Shown here piece after piece: positions 53,921 through 62,888 of a DNA stretch of 64,000 nucleotides. Made by a program: the position numbers and the translations under genes. The stretch's first letter is position 1, and every line of letters starts with the position of its first letter. A model generated the notes under the pieces. The model was not told the DNA's origin. It worked only from the letters and a program-made list of their open reading frames with translations, and searched no databases. This DNA is from Desulfuromonadales bacterium (GTDB taxonomy: Bacteria > Desulfobacterota > Desulfuromonadia > Desulfuromonadales > JAGXHI01): contig JAGXHI010000068.1 in the NCBI GenBank assembly GCA_024636295.1, positions 1-64,000 of the forward strand, in the 5' to 3' direction.

Positions 53921-53997
53921 CATTCGCCCCCACGTAGGGGCGTGATTTATCACGCCCCCGTATTGCGTGTAGGGGCGACGCATGCCTTGCCCCTACG
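53921..53997. repeat. GTAGGGGCG palindromic intergenic repeat
   Basis: Two palindromes in series: GTAGGGGCGTGA with TCACGCCCCC (53934-53959) and GTAGGGGCGACG with a complementary GCCCCTAC arm (53969-53997). GTAGGGGCG palindromes of this kind are widespread dispersed intergenic repeats in several bacterial groups. They lie between speE and speA and touch the last bases of speE; a related GGGGGCGTG hairpin is at 54862-54883. Confidence 0.75.
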
Positions 53998-54838
53998 GAG
54001 CGATATTCTCCCGGGCGAAGGTCGGAAGCATGAACGCCCCGAGGTGAAGGTCCTCGTTGTAATATTTCGTCTGAAACCCGCGACGGGCGGCCCGCTCGCG
54101 ATCGAAGTCCTTCACCGGGTGGTACTTCTTGCTGGCGAAAGCAAAACTCCAGAGGCCGCTCGGATAGGTGGGAATGAAGGCCTGGTACATCTCCACGAGG
54201 GGAAAGACCGCTCGCAGATTGCGGTACATCTCCTTCTGGATCGCCGCGTGGTAAAAGGGCGATTCGCTCTGGGCCACCATGATGCCGTCCTGTTTCAGGG
54301 CGGCGAAAACAAGGCGGTAGAAATCCTCCTCGAAAAGACCTACGGCCGGTCCGATGGGGTCCGTGGAATCCACCAGGATGACGTCGAATTCATCCCGGTG
54401 ATCCCTGATATAGGCGATGCCGTCATCGACATGGAGCTTAACGCGAGGATTGCTTCCGTCGATTTCTCCGGCCATGGTGGGAAGCAACTCGATCGATTTT
54501 TCAATGACGAGTCCGTCAATCTCGCAGAGAACCGCCTGCTCGACCCCCGGATGTTTCATGATTTCCCGGATGCTGCCGCCATCACCTCCGCCGATCACGA
54601 GAACCTTCTTCGGGTCGGGATGGGTAAAAAGTGCAGGATGGGCGATCATGTCGTGATAGACGAATTCGTCCCGCTCGGTCACCATCACCAGGCCGTCCAA
54701 AAGCATCATCCGCCCGTATTCGGGGGTCTCCAGAATATCGAGCTGCTGAAACGCGCTCTTTCCGGAGAAAAGGGTCTTGGTGGTTTTGAGAGTAATTCCG
54801 ACATTTTCCGAGTGTTTTTCGGTATACCAGAGTTCCAT
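53993..54838 (-). CDS. speE: Spermidine synthase (polyamine aminopropyltransferase)
   Basis: The 281-residue enzyme has YGRMMLLDGLVMVTERDEFVYHDM, the decarboxy-SAM site VLVIGGGDGGSIREI, and the catalytic-loop motif VDSTDPIGPA. It transfers an aminopropyl group to putrescine. Start 54838 (AAGGATG upstream) fits the family; a further in-frame ATG 13 codons upstream lies in repeat sequence. With speA it suggests a complete arginine-to-polyamine route once agmatine-processing genes elsewhere are included. Confidence 0.95.
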   Translation of the reverse strand: MELWYTEKHSENVGITLKTTKTLFSGKSAFQQLDILETPEYGRMMLLDGLVMVTERDEFVYHDMIAHPALFTHPDPKKVLVIGGGDGGSIREIMKHPGVEQAVLCEIDGLVIEKSIELLPTMAGEIDGSNPRVKLHVDDGIAYIRDHRDEFDVILVDSTDPIGPAVGLFEEDFYRLVFAALKQDGIMVAQSESPFYHAAIQKEMYRNLRAVFPLVEMYQAFIPTYPSGLWSFAFASKKYHPVKDFDRERAARRGFQTKYYNEDLHLGAFMLPTFARENIAP

Positions 54839-54861
54839 GGGCGCATCCTTGACAAATGCAC

Positions 54862-54883
54862 GGGGGCGTGTGGGCACGCCCCC
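54862..54883. repeat. GGGGGCGTG hairpin, related to the speE-speA repeat
   Basis: GGGGGCGTG and CACGCCCCC form a perfect 9-base stem around TGGG, 24 bases upstream of speE. Its arm CACGCCCCC is also present in the repeat at 53934-53959. Confidence 0.65.
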
Positions 54884-55010
54884 GAAGTCTTCTATTAGGT
54901 TTGATGAACTCGCAAAAAATTTTCCGATGGCTAAGCGACGCCATCAGGTTTGAATGATGAAAAACAGCCTACCACCACTTGGAAGCCGGGGCAAGTTTCC
55001 TTCCTGGACT

Positions 55011-55282
55011 AGGAGGCTGTCGGACTATCCATGAGCCGGCTGCAAATCCGGCTGCTTGGCCCATATTTCGGCTTCTTTTCGGCCCATAGATCTAGCTAGT
55101 TTTCGTCCGGAAACGGCCCTTTTCCGCAATCTCTGCGTCAACCCGCGGATTTGATTGTCCGGCGTAAAGTACTACGCCTCCGCTCAAATCCTTGATTTCC
55201 TTGATCTTGCGAAAAATTGTTCGTTTCCAGATCGAAAACTGCATTTATGCTTACCGGGGTTTCCGGATGGACACTAGCTATG
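55011..55282. repeat. Probable dispersed intergenic repeat, non-coding
   Basis: About 270 bases without a credible ORF, rich in short inverted repeats (GCCGG/CCGGC around 55035-55052; TCCGGAAACGG and GATTTGA/TCAAATC further on). Read on the minus strand it starts AGCTAGTGTCCATCCGGAAA, a style seen in repeated intergenic sequences of deltaproteobacteria. The remainder of the 54839-55459 gap shows nothing else. Confidence 0.5.
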
Positions 55283-55459
55283 AGCTCTGTTTACCCTTGA
55301 CCGCAAGGGCGGTTTTATACTCCTCATGAATTTTCCCGTCAATCATTTTCTTCAGACACGGAACCGGAAATTTTTATGGAGGGCAACTTCTTGACATTAC
55401 ATCTGTTTTTCTTCTAAAGTGCCTTGGAGATTTATTTGCGCACTGGAAAGGAACTGGCG

Positions 55460-56272
55460 ATGAAAGAAAAGGAAAAAATTGTTTTCATAGGGGGAGGGAA
55501 TATGGCGGAAGCCCTCATCAAAGGACTTCTCAAGAAGGGATTTCCCGCCTCCGGCATCCTTGCGGCCGAACCGCTGGTTGAGCGCCGTGATGCCCTGAAG
55601 CGGAGCTATGGGATAGGAACCACAGGGAATAACCTGGAAGCGGCGCGCGAAGGCGATATCGTCTTCCTCGCGATAAAACCTCAGGTGTGTAGGGAGGTGG
55701 TGTCCGGATTTGCACCGACTTTCACGAAAGACAAACTGTTGGTTTCCATTCTGGCCGGGGTGGATACCCTGACCCTAGAGAAATTGTGCAATGGATCATC
55801 GCGGGTTGTCCGCGCCATGCCAAATACCCCGGCTCTGATCGGCGAGGGCGCCACGGCCCTTTGCGCCGGACGCTTTGCGAACGGCGAGGATCTGGCCCGT
55901 GCGGCGAGGCTCTTCGAGACAGTGGGCGTAGTGGTGACTGTCGCCGAATCGCAGATGGATGCGGTGACGGGACTTTCGGGCTCCGGCCCGGCTTACGTGT
56001 ATACCCTTATCGAAGCACTGGCCGACGGAGGGGTGCGCGAGGGACTGCCGAGGGAAGTCGCCCATGCCCTTGCAGTGCAGACCGTGCTCGGAGCATCTCG
56101 TCTGGTGAAGGAGACAGGGGAACATCCCGCTCTTCTTCGGGAAAGAGTTTGCTCCCCCGGTGGAACCACTATCTCCGGAATGGGCGTTCTGGAGAAAAAA
56201 GGATTTCGGGCCGCCCTCATGGAAGCGGTGGCCGCTGCCGCCAGGAGATCAAGGGAACTGGGTGGAAGATAA
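55460..56272 (+). CDS. proC: Pyrroline-5-carboxylate reductase
   Basis: The 270-residue enzyme has the NAD(P)-binding start IVFIGGGNMAEALIKGLL, the family motif RVVRAMPNTPALIGEG, and the C-terminal signature (GVREGLPREVAHALAVQT and VCSPGGTTISGM). It catalyses the last step of proline synthesis. ATG 55460 follows AAAGGAACTG; an upstream in-frame ATG at 55424 has no ribosome site. It is monocistronic, ending at a terminator. Confidence 0.95.
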   Translation: MKEKEKIVFIGGGNMAEALIKGLLKKGFPASGILAAEPLVERRDALKRSYGIGTTGNNLEAAREGDIVFLAIKPQVCREVVSGFAPTFTKDKLLVSILAGVDTLTLEKLCNGSSRVVRAMPNTPALIGEGATALCAGRFANGEDLARAARLFETVGVVVTVAESQMDAVTGLSGSGPAYVYTLIEALADGGVREGLPREVAHALAVQTVLGASRLVKETGEHPALLRERVCSPGGTTISGMGVLEKKGFRAALMEAVAAAARRSRELGGR

Positions 56273-56297
56273 GGTTTTTCGAAGAATTTCCGATAAA

Positions 56298-56323
56298 AAA
56301 GGGCCGATAAAAGTCGGCCCTTT
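56298..56323. terminator. Terminator shared by proC and the mini-lipoprotein gene
   Basis: AAAGGGCCGA pairs with TCGGCCCTTT around a six-base loop, with A/T-rich flanks on both sides, between two convergent genes. Confidence 0.85.
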
Positions 56324-56329
56324 CCATTT

Positions 56330-56446
56330 TCAGCGTCGGCCGCCGTGATGATGGGGAAACGATGACCAATGGGGTCCGCATCCGCAAGCCGAAAGAGAAA
56401 GGCTGAATGCCGCGACAGCGACGAATACCAGTGCCAGTTTTTTCAT
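56330..56446 (-). CDS. Mini-lipoprotein, 38 residues
   Basis: The frame encodes a typical signal (MKKLALVFVAVAAFSLSLS) with lipobox SLSAC and only 18 further residues, rich in His and Gly (CGCGPHWSSFPHHHGGRR). CGGAGG is correctly spaced before ATG 56446, and the stop lies seven bases from a shared terminator. The mature peptide might bind metal. Too short to assign; reality rests on signal, ribosome site and terminator. Confidence 0.6.
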   Translation of the reverse strand: MKKLALVFVAVAAFSLSLSACGCGPHWSSFPHHHGGRR

Positions 56447-56600
56447 TCCAGAGCCTCCGTTTAAAAAAAGATGTTTCCTACTTTGACGAAAAGGGACCGG
56501 AAAGGTTTACATGGATTTCTCCTGGTCATCTTCCAAAAGGAACCGACGATTCCGTCGAGAAAAAAATGGTTGTTCGAAATTCCTTGAAAAAAGATTGAAA

Positions 56601-56771
56601 TCACTTTTCGCTCCCGTCGCATTCGCGGTTGATTTCCTCGTACAAGGCGATTTGCTCCGCCATCGACAGCTTCTTGCGGCATCCTTTTTCGGAGCGCAGA
56701 CAGAGCCGACACCGGTCGTCCGAGCACCACTGGCACTGGCGGCAGTCGGAACAGGGGTGTTTTTTCTCCAT
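56601..56771 (-). CDS. Small cysteine-rich protein (CxxCxxCxxC)
   Basis: The 56-residue protein has seven cysteines in the first half in the spacing CSDCRQCQWCSDDRCRLCLRSEKGC, followed by a helical tail (SMAEQIALYEEINREC). This looks like a metal- or iron-sulfur-binding domain. Start 56771 has GGAGGAGAC upstream. It begins 19 bases after the stop of the membrane-protein gene and probably shares its transcript. No function known. Confidence 0.7.
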   Translation of the reverse strand: MEKKHPCSDCRQCQWCSDDRCRLCLRSEKGCRKKLSMAEQIALYEEINRECDGSEK

Positions 56772-56790
56772 GTCTCCTCCATTTACCATC

Positions 56791-58104
56791 TTACCCCTGT
56801 GGGGGACCGCCGGGCAACAGGCCCTCCGCCGCTAATTCATGCGCGCGCTGTCGGCGAAGATAAAACGCCTCGAAGAATTCACTGCTGATAAGAAGAAAGA
56901 CGGAGATGGCCACTCCGGAGACAGGAACGGGAAAGAGGGAAATGACCGCCCACCACGCGAGAAGATAGAAAAAACGAAAAATTGTGGAACGGCCCAGCTG
57001 GCCTGTACGGTGAGAGATGGAAAACCACCCCCGCAGTAGATTGGATGCGCCGTAAATAATCGGGAATATGGCGCAGACCGCCAGCGGCAAAGCGATATAG
57101 TTCCTCATTTCATCATTCAGCCCCATGATTCCCCCCAGCACAGCCCCGTTCAATGGATAGGCGATAAGAAGGGTCAGAATGCTCATGCCGGCGCCGACCC
57201 TCCAGAAAAAGGTGAGGAGCAACCGGTAATCGGCGGCGTCACGCACCAGGGTGAGATAGGCCTGCTGCAGATTGCGCATGGGACCGGACAAAAGGAAGAT
57301 GAAACCGCGGATGACTCCGAAGGCGGCCAGGGCGAGGGCGCCGTCCGGCAGCCGGCTGATGATGGCATTGATGGTCAGGGGCACGCTCTGCTGCAGACAG
57401 GAGGAATACGCGAGGGGAAAGGCGTATTGCAAGATCTCCTTCGTCCCTTTTTCGGGCTCACCGGTGGCAGGAAGATGGGCGCGCCAGGCGAAGAAGCCCA
57501 TAAGAGCGGATTCCACCATGATGCAACCCAGAAGGCCGAATCCTCCCAGGGCCGCGCCGGAAAAAAAGTGGCGACCCTGGGCCAGGATGATAAAGAGCGC
57601 CGCAATACGCACTCCCGTTGCGAAAGATACCAGTCCCGTGCGGCGGGCCCTGATGACCAGTCCTTGGAAAAAACCTCGAAAGCCACTGAAAAAAGGAAGA
57701 AATATGGTAATGCGAATGACGGCTTTAGCCTCTTCAGCTACCTCCCCCCGTACTCCGATTATGGTTTCAAAGACGAAATTCCCGATTCGCGTGTAGCCGA
57801 TCAGCGCCAGCATCGTGGAGACGTATATCGCCACCAGCACCACGAAGATCAGTGTTCCTTTCATCGATTTTCGGCCCCTGACCATGGCGATGGTCACGGT
57901 GTGGTTCTGATAGGAGGGGGAGGATATGAAGAGTTGCAGGGTCAGGGCCACCGAAAAGGCCGCCAGGGAAATGACGAATTCCTGTTGTCGGGCGAGGGCG
58001 GCATTGATGACGGAGTGGGACACGCTCATCAACTGAACATTGAGGAGGAGTGGAAAGAAAAAAAGAGAAATTTCTTTCAGGGAGAGGGGTCGGGGGCCGT
58101 TCAC
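56791..58104 (-). CDS. Multi-pass membrane protein of the MOP (MATE/ANKH-like) type
   Basis: The 437-residue protein has about twelve hydrophobic segments without a signal peptide. Motifs such as VSHSVINAALARQQEFVISLAAFSVA, FFQGLVIRARRTG and LLRGWFSISHRTGQLG resemble the multidrug/oligosaccharide-lipid/polysaccharide flippase superfamily, with some likeness to the eukaryotic ANK phosphate/citrate exporter. The substrate is unknown. Its start overlaps the end of gph by four bases on the same strand. Confidence 0.72.
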   Translation of the reverse strand: MNGPRPLSLKEISLFFFPLLLNVQLMSVSHSVINAALARQQEFVISLAAFSVALTLQLFISSPSYQNHTVTIAMVRGRKSMKGTLIFVVLVAIYVSTMLALIGYTRIGNFVFETIIGVRGEVAEEAKAVIRITIFLPFFSGFRGFFQGLVIRARRTGLVSFATGVRIAALFIILAQGRHFFSGAALGGFGLLGCIMVESALMGFFAWRAHLPATGEPEKGTKEILQYAFPLAYSSCLQQSVPLTINAIISRLPDGALALAAFGVIRGFIFLLSGPMRNLQQAYLTLVRDAADYRLLLTFFWRVGAGMSILTLLIAYPLNGAVLGGIMGLNDEMRNYIALPLAVCAIFPIIYGASNLLRGWFSISHRTGQLGRSTIFRFFYLLAWWAVISLFPVPVSGVAISVFLLISSEFFEAFYLRRQRAHELAAEGLLPGGPPQG

Positions 58105-58739
58105 CGGCCCTCCCGGGGGAAAAGAGAGGCCAGCTCCCCCGGAGAGGAGGCGCGAAAATCATGGGGCACTCCTCCGTCGGTTCCGATTCCCCAGGTGCAA
58201 AAGCAGGTTTTCAGTCCCGCGCCCCTGCCCGCGAGCAGGTCAGTGTGATGGTCTCCGATCATGACGGTCGAGGCCGGATGCGCTCCCAGTTCCCGCATCG
58301 CTTTCAGAACCGGCTCCGGATGGGGTTTTTTCTCCGGACAGCTCCCTCCTCCGATCACGACGGAAAAGAAGGGTGATAAATCCAGTTTTTCAAGGAGTTC
58401 GAGAGAGTGAACCAGAGGCTTATTGGTGACAACCGCCATTTTGCGGCCGCTCTGCAGCGTCAGGAATTCCCGGATGCCGGGATAAACAAGGGTCAGTTCC
58501 GCCAGATTTTCCCGGTAGAGATCGAGAAAACGCTTCAGACGTTCACCGGAAAAGGCGTCGTCCGGCAGAGAGCGGCGCACCAGCATTTCCGAGCCGTCTC
58601 CGATATGGGAGCGGACGGTCGCAAGATCCAGGGGAGGCAGGCCCATTTCCTTGCGGAGCCGGTTGACGGCGGTACAGAGATCTCCCGCCGAATCTACGAG
58701 AGTGCCGTCAAGATCGAAAATAAATGTATCGAAGCGCAT
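58101..58739 (-). CDS. gph: Phosphoglycolate phosphatase-like HAD hydrolase
   Basis: The 212-residue HAD-IA phosphatase has FDLDGTLVDS (nucleophile Asp), VVTNKP (motif II), Lys in SCPEKKPHPEP and the acidic MIGDHHTDLLAGRGAG (motif III/IV). It most closely resembles Gph, which removes 2-phosphoglycolate, but HAD substrates vary. It lies 12 bases after the NSS transporter and overlaps the next gene by four bases. Confidence 0.88.
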   Translation of the reverse strand: MRFDTFIFDLDGTLVDSAGDLCTAVNRLRKEMGLPPLDLATVRSHIGDGSEMLVRRSLPDDAFSGERLKRFLDLYRENLAELTLVYPGIREFLTLQSGRKMAVVTNKPLVHSLELLEKLDLSPFFSVVIGGGSCPEKKPHPEPVLKAMRELGAHPASTVMIGDHHTDLLAGRGAGLKTCFCTWGIGTDGGVPHDFRASSPGELASLFPREGR

Positions 58740-58751
58740 AAGCGAAGCGGC

Positions 58752-60137
58752 TCAGAAAAGTGAGGCGATCCAATTGAAAAATCCCGTATCCTTTGCTTTG
58801 AAGATAAGGACGATGGCCACCGCGGTCGGAGAAACGAAACGGATAAGAAAGTGCCAGGCGGGATAAATCCAGCCTGCGTCTCCGGCGATGAGCTCTTCTT
58901 TCTCCTCGGATCCCTTCCAGAACCACCCCACGTAAATGGAAATCAGCAATCCGCTGATCGGCAGAAGATAGTTGGAGGCGATCAGGTCCATACTGTCGAA
59001 AAAGGTCAGATCACCGATCAGCGTCCAATCGGAAAGCAGATTGTACGAGAGGGCCGTGGGAACGCCGGCGGCAAAGGCCAGGAAGGCAAGGAAGGAGGTC
59101 GCTTTTTTCCGTCCCCACCCTCTTTCATCGATCAAGTAGGCCACCTGGGCTTCGAGCAGGGAAATGGCGCTGGTCAAAGCGGCAAAGGCAAGGAGCAGGA
59201 AGAAAAGGATGGCCAGAACATACCCGCCGGTGATTTTCGAGAAGACCACCGGAATGGTCTTGAAAACCAGCCCCGCGCCTTGACCCGGCGCCATGCCCAC
59301 GGAAAAGACGATGGGAAAGATCGCCAGCCCCGCCATCAGCGCGATCATCGTATCGAGAATCACCACCCGCAGGCTTGCCGAAAGGAGATTTTCGTTCCTG
59401 CTCAGATAGGAGCCGTAGGTAATCATGGCGGCCATGCCCAGGGAAAGGGTAAAGAAGGCGTGTCCCATGGCCTCAAGAACCGAACCGGCGGTAAGCTTGG
59501 TGAAGTCGGGCCGGAACATGAAAACGATTCCCTCCCAGGCGCCTTTGCTGAACATGCCGTTGAGAAAGAGGAGGACCAGCAGGACCAGCAGGATCGGCAT
59601 GAGAATTTTGCTCCAGCGCTCAATCCCCTTCTGCACCCCCCCGATAACGATTCCAAGACAGAGCAGAATGAAAATGACATGCCACAGGAGCTGCCTTGGG
59701 CCGTTTCCGATCAGGCCGTCGAAAATCCCCTCGATCGCCTCGGCGGGCTGTCCGGTAAAGCTCCCGGCAAGAGCCCGGAAGACGTAATCGAGAGTCCAGC
59801 CCGCGACTACCGAATAATAGGAAAGGATGATGAAAGCGGCCGCTACACTCACCCATCCCGCGGACAGCCAGAACGAACGGCGGTGCTCCAGCTGAATAAA
59901 AGCTCCCACTGCATCGCGGCGGGTATGGCGGCCGATCATGAGTTCCGCCATCATGATCGGCAGACCGACGACCACAATGCACCCGAGGTAGACCAGAACA
60001 AAAGCGCCACCGCCGTTCTGGCCGGTGATATAGGGAAATTTCCAGATGTTTCCCAGACCTACCGCGCTGCCGGCGGCCGCAAGGACGAAACCCAGCCGTG
60101 TCGTCCACAGTGCCCGAGTAGAATCGTTGACTTGCAT
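58752..60137 (-). CDS. Sodium-dependent NSS-family transporter
   Basis: The 461-residue protein is an eleven- or twelve-helix LeuT-fold symporter: GFVLAAAGSAVGLGNIWKFPYITGQNGGGAF contains the unwound first helix that binds sodium and substrate. Bacterial members import amino acids such as tryptophan, leucine or alanine. GAGGTGAAATG precedes the ATG. It lies 11 bases after yggS and is part of the minus-strand series. Confidence 0.93.
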   Translation of the reverse strand: MQVNDSTRALWTTRLGFVLAAAGSAVGLGNIWKFPYITGQNGGGAFVLVYLGCIVVVGLPIMMAELMIGRHTRRDAVGAFIQLEHRRSFWLSAGWVSVAAAFIILSYYSVVAGWTLDYVFRALAGSFTGQPAEAIEGIFDGLIGNGPRQLLWHVIFILLCLGIVIGGVQKGIERWSKILMPILLVLLVLLFLNGMFSKGAWEGIVFMFRPDFTKLTAGSVLEAMGHAFFTLSLGMAAMITYGSYLSRNENLLSASLRVVILDTMIALMAGLAIFPIVFSVGMAPGQGAGLVFKTIPVVFSKITGGYVLAILFFLLLAFAALTSAISLLEAQVAYLIDERGWGRKKATSFLAFLAFAAGVPTALSYNLLSDWTLIGDLTFFDSMDLIASNYLLPISGLLISIYVGWFWKGSEEKEELIAGDAGWIYPAWHFLIRFVSPTAVAIVLIFKAKDTGFFNWIASLF

Positions 60138-60148
60138 GTCATTTCACC

Positions 60149-60838
60149 TCATTTCATGCGTTCCCCGAAAATGGCGGTGCCGATGCGGACCAAGGTCGCC
60201 CCTTCCTCCACGGCCACCTCGAAATCATGGCTCATGCCCATGGAAAGCTCGCGCATCTCCACGCCCGGTACGGCGCCGTCGCGAATTTTTTCACTCAAAT
60301 CCCGCAATCGCCGGAAATAAGGGCGAACCTCCTCGGGATCCTCGGAAAAAGGGGGCAGGGACATCAGACCGCGAATCCGAACCCGGGGAAGGGTGGCCAC
60401 TTTCCGGACCAGTTCTTCGATATTCTCTTCCGCAGCCCCGGATTTGGATTCCTCCTCCCCCAGGTTCACCTGGAGAAGGATGTCGGCTGACTTCTCCAGC
60501 TTTCCCCACTGGCGGTCGATTTCCCTGGCGAGGGAGAAGCGGTCCACGGAATGAATCAGGGAAACCTTGCCGCGCAGATATTTGACCTTGTTGGACTGGA
60601 GCCCTCCGATAAAATGCCATTCAACCGGAGAACGGACCTCCGCGGTCTTATCCATCAGTTCCTGCACATAGCTTTCGCCGAAAACCCTCTGTCCGGCCGC
60701 GAAAGCCTCCTCGACGAGAGCGGCCGGCTTGATCTTGGAAACCGCGACCAGGCGGACCGCTTCAGGATCCCTTCCGGAGCGTTCGCAGGCGGCGGTGATG
60801 CGATCTCGGATGAGGCGGATATTGTCCTGAATGTTCAT
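60149..60838 (-). CDS. yggS: PLP homeostasis protein (YggS/PLPBP family)
   Basis: The 229-residue protein has the PLP Lys in RLVAVSKIKPAALVEEAF near residue 36, GESYVQEL, WHFIGGLQSNKVKYL, and the C-terminal MGMSHDFEVAVEEGATLVRIGTAIFG. This single-domain fold-III protein has no known enzyme activity and buffers pyridoxal phosphate. Downstream is the NSS transporter; upstream, maf. Confidence 0.95.
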   Translation of the reverse strand: MNIQDNIRLIRDRITAACERSGRDPEAVRLVAVSKIKPAALVEEAFAAGQRVFGESYVQELMDKTAEVRSPVEWHFIGGLQSNKVKYLRGKVSLIHSVDRFSLAREIDRQWGKLEKSADILLQVNLGEEESKSGAAEENIEELVRKVATLPRVRIRGLMSLPPFSEDPEEVRPYFRRLRDLSEKIRDGAVPGVEMRELSMGMSHDFEVAVEEGATLVRIGTAIFGERMK

Positions 60839-60880
60839 GGGCAGATCGTATCCGATAACTGGAGGTGCGGGGGAGGGGAA

Positions 60881-61477
60881 TCAGGCGAAGAGGCGGATCG
60901 CCCCGAGGCGTTCCAGAACCTCCACCACTTCGCACAGAGGGAGCCCCACCACGTTGGTATAGCTCCCCTCGATGCGTCGCACCATAAAGGCGCCGATCCC
61001 CTGAATGGCGTAGGCGCCCGCCTTGTCGCGGGGTTCTCCGGTGGCAATATACCCTGCGATTTCCGGGTCTGTCAACTTTCTGAATCGGACGATCGTGGAA
61101 ACCATGTCGGAAACAGTGGTCCCGGTGCATCGGTCGTGAACCGCATAACCGGAGAGGACGCGATGATTCCGGCCGGAGAGGGATCGCAGCATCTCCGCAG
61201 CTTCCGTGTCATTTGCCGGTTTGCCCAGGATAGTCCCGTCCCTCAGCACGATGGTGTCGCTGCCGATGAACCAGCGGCCCGGAACCTCCGGGCGGGAGGC
61301 CACTTCGAGGGCTTTGTCACGGCTGAGTCGCAGAACGTGCTCCTCGGGGCTCTCACCCGGCAGAACCTCTTCTTTCGCACGACTCGGCGTCACCGAAAAG
61401 GCGATTCCAAGTCCAGTCAGAAGCTCGCGGCGACGGGGGGAGGCGGAGGCGAGAACGATTGCCGGTTCATTTTTCAT
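60881..61477 (-). CDS. maf: Maf-family nucleotide pyrophosphatase
   Basis: The 198-residue protein has [12 protein letters not shown] near residue 10, FIGSDTIV with the catalytic Asp, GKPAN, and [26 protein letters not shown]. Maf proteins hydrolyse dTTP/UTP or modified nucleotides. Start 61477 has CAGGAGG upstream and overlaps the trmFO stop by four bases (ATGA), showing coupling. Confidence 0.94.
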   Translation of the reverse strand: MKNEPAIVLASASPRRRELLTGLGIAFSVTPSRAKEEVLPGESPEEHVLRLSRDKALEVASRPEVPGRWFIGSDTIVLRDGTILGKPANDTEAAEMLRSLSGRNHRVLSGYAVHDRCTGTTVSDMVSTIVRFRKLTDPEIAGYIATGEPRDKAGAYAIQGIGAFMVRRIEGSYTNVVGLPLCEVVEVLERLGAIRLFA

Positions 61478-62802
61478 GCTGTTCCTCCTGAGCGCATCTG
61501 TTCCTGCCATTTCTGGATTTCGCCCAGGGCTCGCTCGGCCAGGGCGAGACGCCGCTCGGATTTCCTGCGCCGGCCTTCCAGCGAAGGGAACAATCCGTAA
61601 TTGATGTTCATGGGCTGAAATCCCTCGGGATTCGCCTCGGAGACATGGGACAGCAGCGCCCCCAGTGCGGTGGCGGCTGGAGGAAGAACGATCGGTTCCT
61701 CTTTTAATTGACGGGCCGCGAAAACTCCCGCCATGAAACCCGCAGCCGCTGATTCCACATAGCCTTCGACTCCCGTGATCTGGCCTGCGAAAAAAAATCT
61801 CGGATCCTTCCTGAAACGCAGCGAGCGCTCCAGGCAGACGGGGCCGTTCAGGAAGGTATTGCGGTGCATGCTTCCCATGCGAGCGAAACGGGCGTTTTCA
61901 AGGCCCGGTATAGTGCGGAAGATGCGTCGCTGCTCCGGCCAGGTCAGCTTGGTCTGAAATCCCACCAGGTTGTAGAGGGTGGCATGCGTGTCGTCCTGCC
62001 GCAGCTGCACCACGGCAAAGGGCTCGCATCCGTTGTGGGGATCGGGAAGGCCCACGGGTTTCATGGGACCGAAGGCGAGGGTCATCTCCCCCCGCCGCGC
62101 CATTTCCTCGATCGGCATGCATCCTTCGAAATGTATTATTTTCTCGAATTCTCGCCCCTGAACTTTTTCCGCGGCTCTCAGGTCTTCGATAAACGCATGA
62201 TATTCATCACGGGAAAGAGGGCAATTGACGTAATCGTCGCCCCCCTTGCCATAGCGGGAGGCCTTCCAGGCTTTGGAGAAGTCGATGGAGTCGGCATATA
62301 CGATGGGTGCGATGGAATCATAGAAGTAGAGGTGTTCCGCGCCGGTGAGCCGGGCGATATCACCGGAAAGAGCATCGGAGGTCAGGGGGCCGGAGGCGAC
62401 AATGAGGGCGCCCTCCTCGGGAAGAGAGGTCACCTCTTCGCGCAGAAGTTCAATGCGGGGATGGGAGACGATTCTCTCGGTGATGAATTCGGAGAAGGAT
62501 TCCCGGTCCACCGCCAGCGCGCCCCCCGCGGGAACGGCTGTGGCGTCGGCGGCGCTCATGAACAACGCTCCGCAACGCCGCAGTTCTTCCTTGAGCAGAC
62601 CCACCGCATTGTTCATTCCGGCGCCTCGCAGGCTGTTGGAACAGACCAGCTCCGAGAGTTTTTCCGAGTGATGGGCCGGAGAGAAGCGCCGCGGCTTCAT
62701 TTCGTAAAGGCGCACCCGGATCCCTGCTTCGGCGGCCTGCCAGGCCGCCTCGCAGCCGGCGATGCCGGCCCCGATCACGGTGAGTTGAAGTGAAGGGTTC
62801 AT
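61474..62802 (-). CDS. trmFO: tRNA (uracil-5-)-methyltransferase TrmFO, folate/FAD-dependent
   Basis: The 442-residue flavoenzyme has the FAD motif [37 protein letters not shown] with the catalytic cysteine region, and the later [22 protein letters not shown]. It makes m5U54 in the T-loop of tRNA from methylenetetrahydrofolate. It lies downstream of topA, a gene order shared by many Gram-positives and deltaproteobacteria. Confidence 0.96.
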   Translation of the reverse strand: MNPSLQLTVIGAGIAGCEAAWQAAEAGIRVRLYEMKPRRFSPAHHSEKLSELVCSNSLRGAGMNNAVGLLKEELRRCGALFMSAADATAVPAGGALAVDRESFSEFITERIVSHPRIELLREEVTSLPEEGALIVASGPLTSDALSGDIARLTGAEHLYFYDSIAPIVYADSIDFSKAWKASRYGKGGDDYVNCPLSRDEYHAFIEDLRAAEKVQGREFEKIIHFEGCMPIEEMARRGEMTLAFGPMKPVGLPDPHNGCEPFAVVQLRQDDTHATLYNLVGFQTKLTWPEQRRIFRTIPGLENARFARMGSMHRNTFLNGPVCLERSLRFRKDPRFFFAGQITGVEGYVESAAAGFMAGVFAARQLKEEPIVLPPAATALGALLSHVSEANPEGFQPMNINYGLFPSLEGRRRKSERRLALAERALGEIQKWQEQMRSGGTA

Positions 62803-62840
62803 GTTGTTCCTGTTCCTGTCAATCCTCGGTATAAACGCCG

Positions 62841-62869
62841 ACGGCCGGGCGTTCGGGCCCGGCCGTTTT
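62841..62869. terminator. Hairpin between topA and trmFO
   Basis: ACGGCCGGGC pairs with GCCCGGCCGT, a very stable 10-base stem. T-run on the plus strand but not on the minus strand, on which both flanking genes lie, so it may be a processing site or a weak terminator. Confidence 0.5.
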
Positions 62870-62888
62870 CAGCGAATGAAAAGCGATC

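Noticed and set aside
58851-60320. 489-residue open frame opposite the NSS transporter
   Set aside because: Antisense to a clear LeuT-fold transporter; the product is hydrophilic and repetitive.
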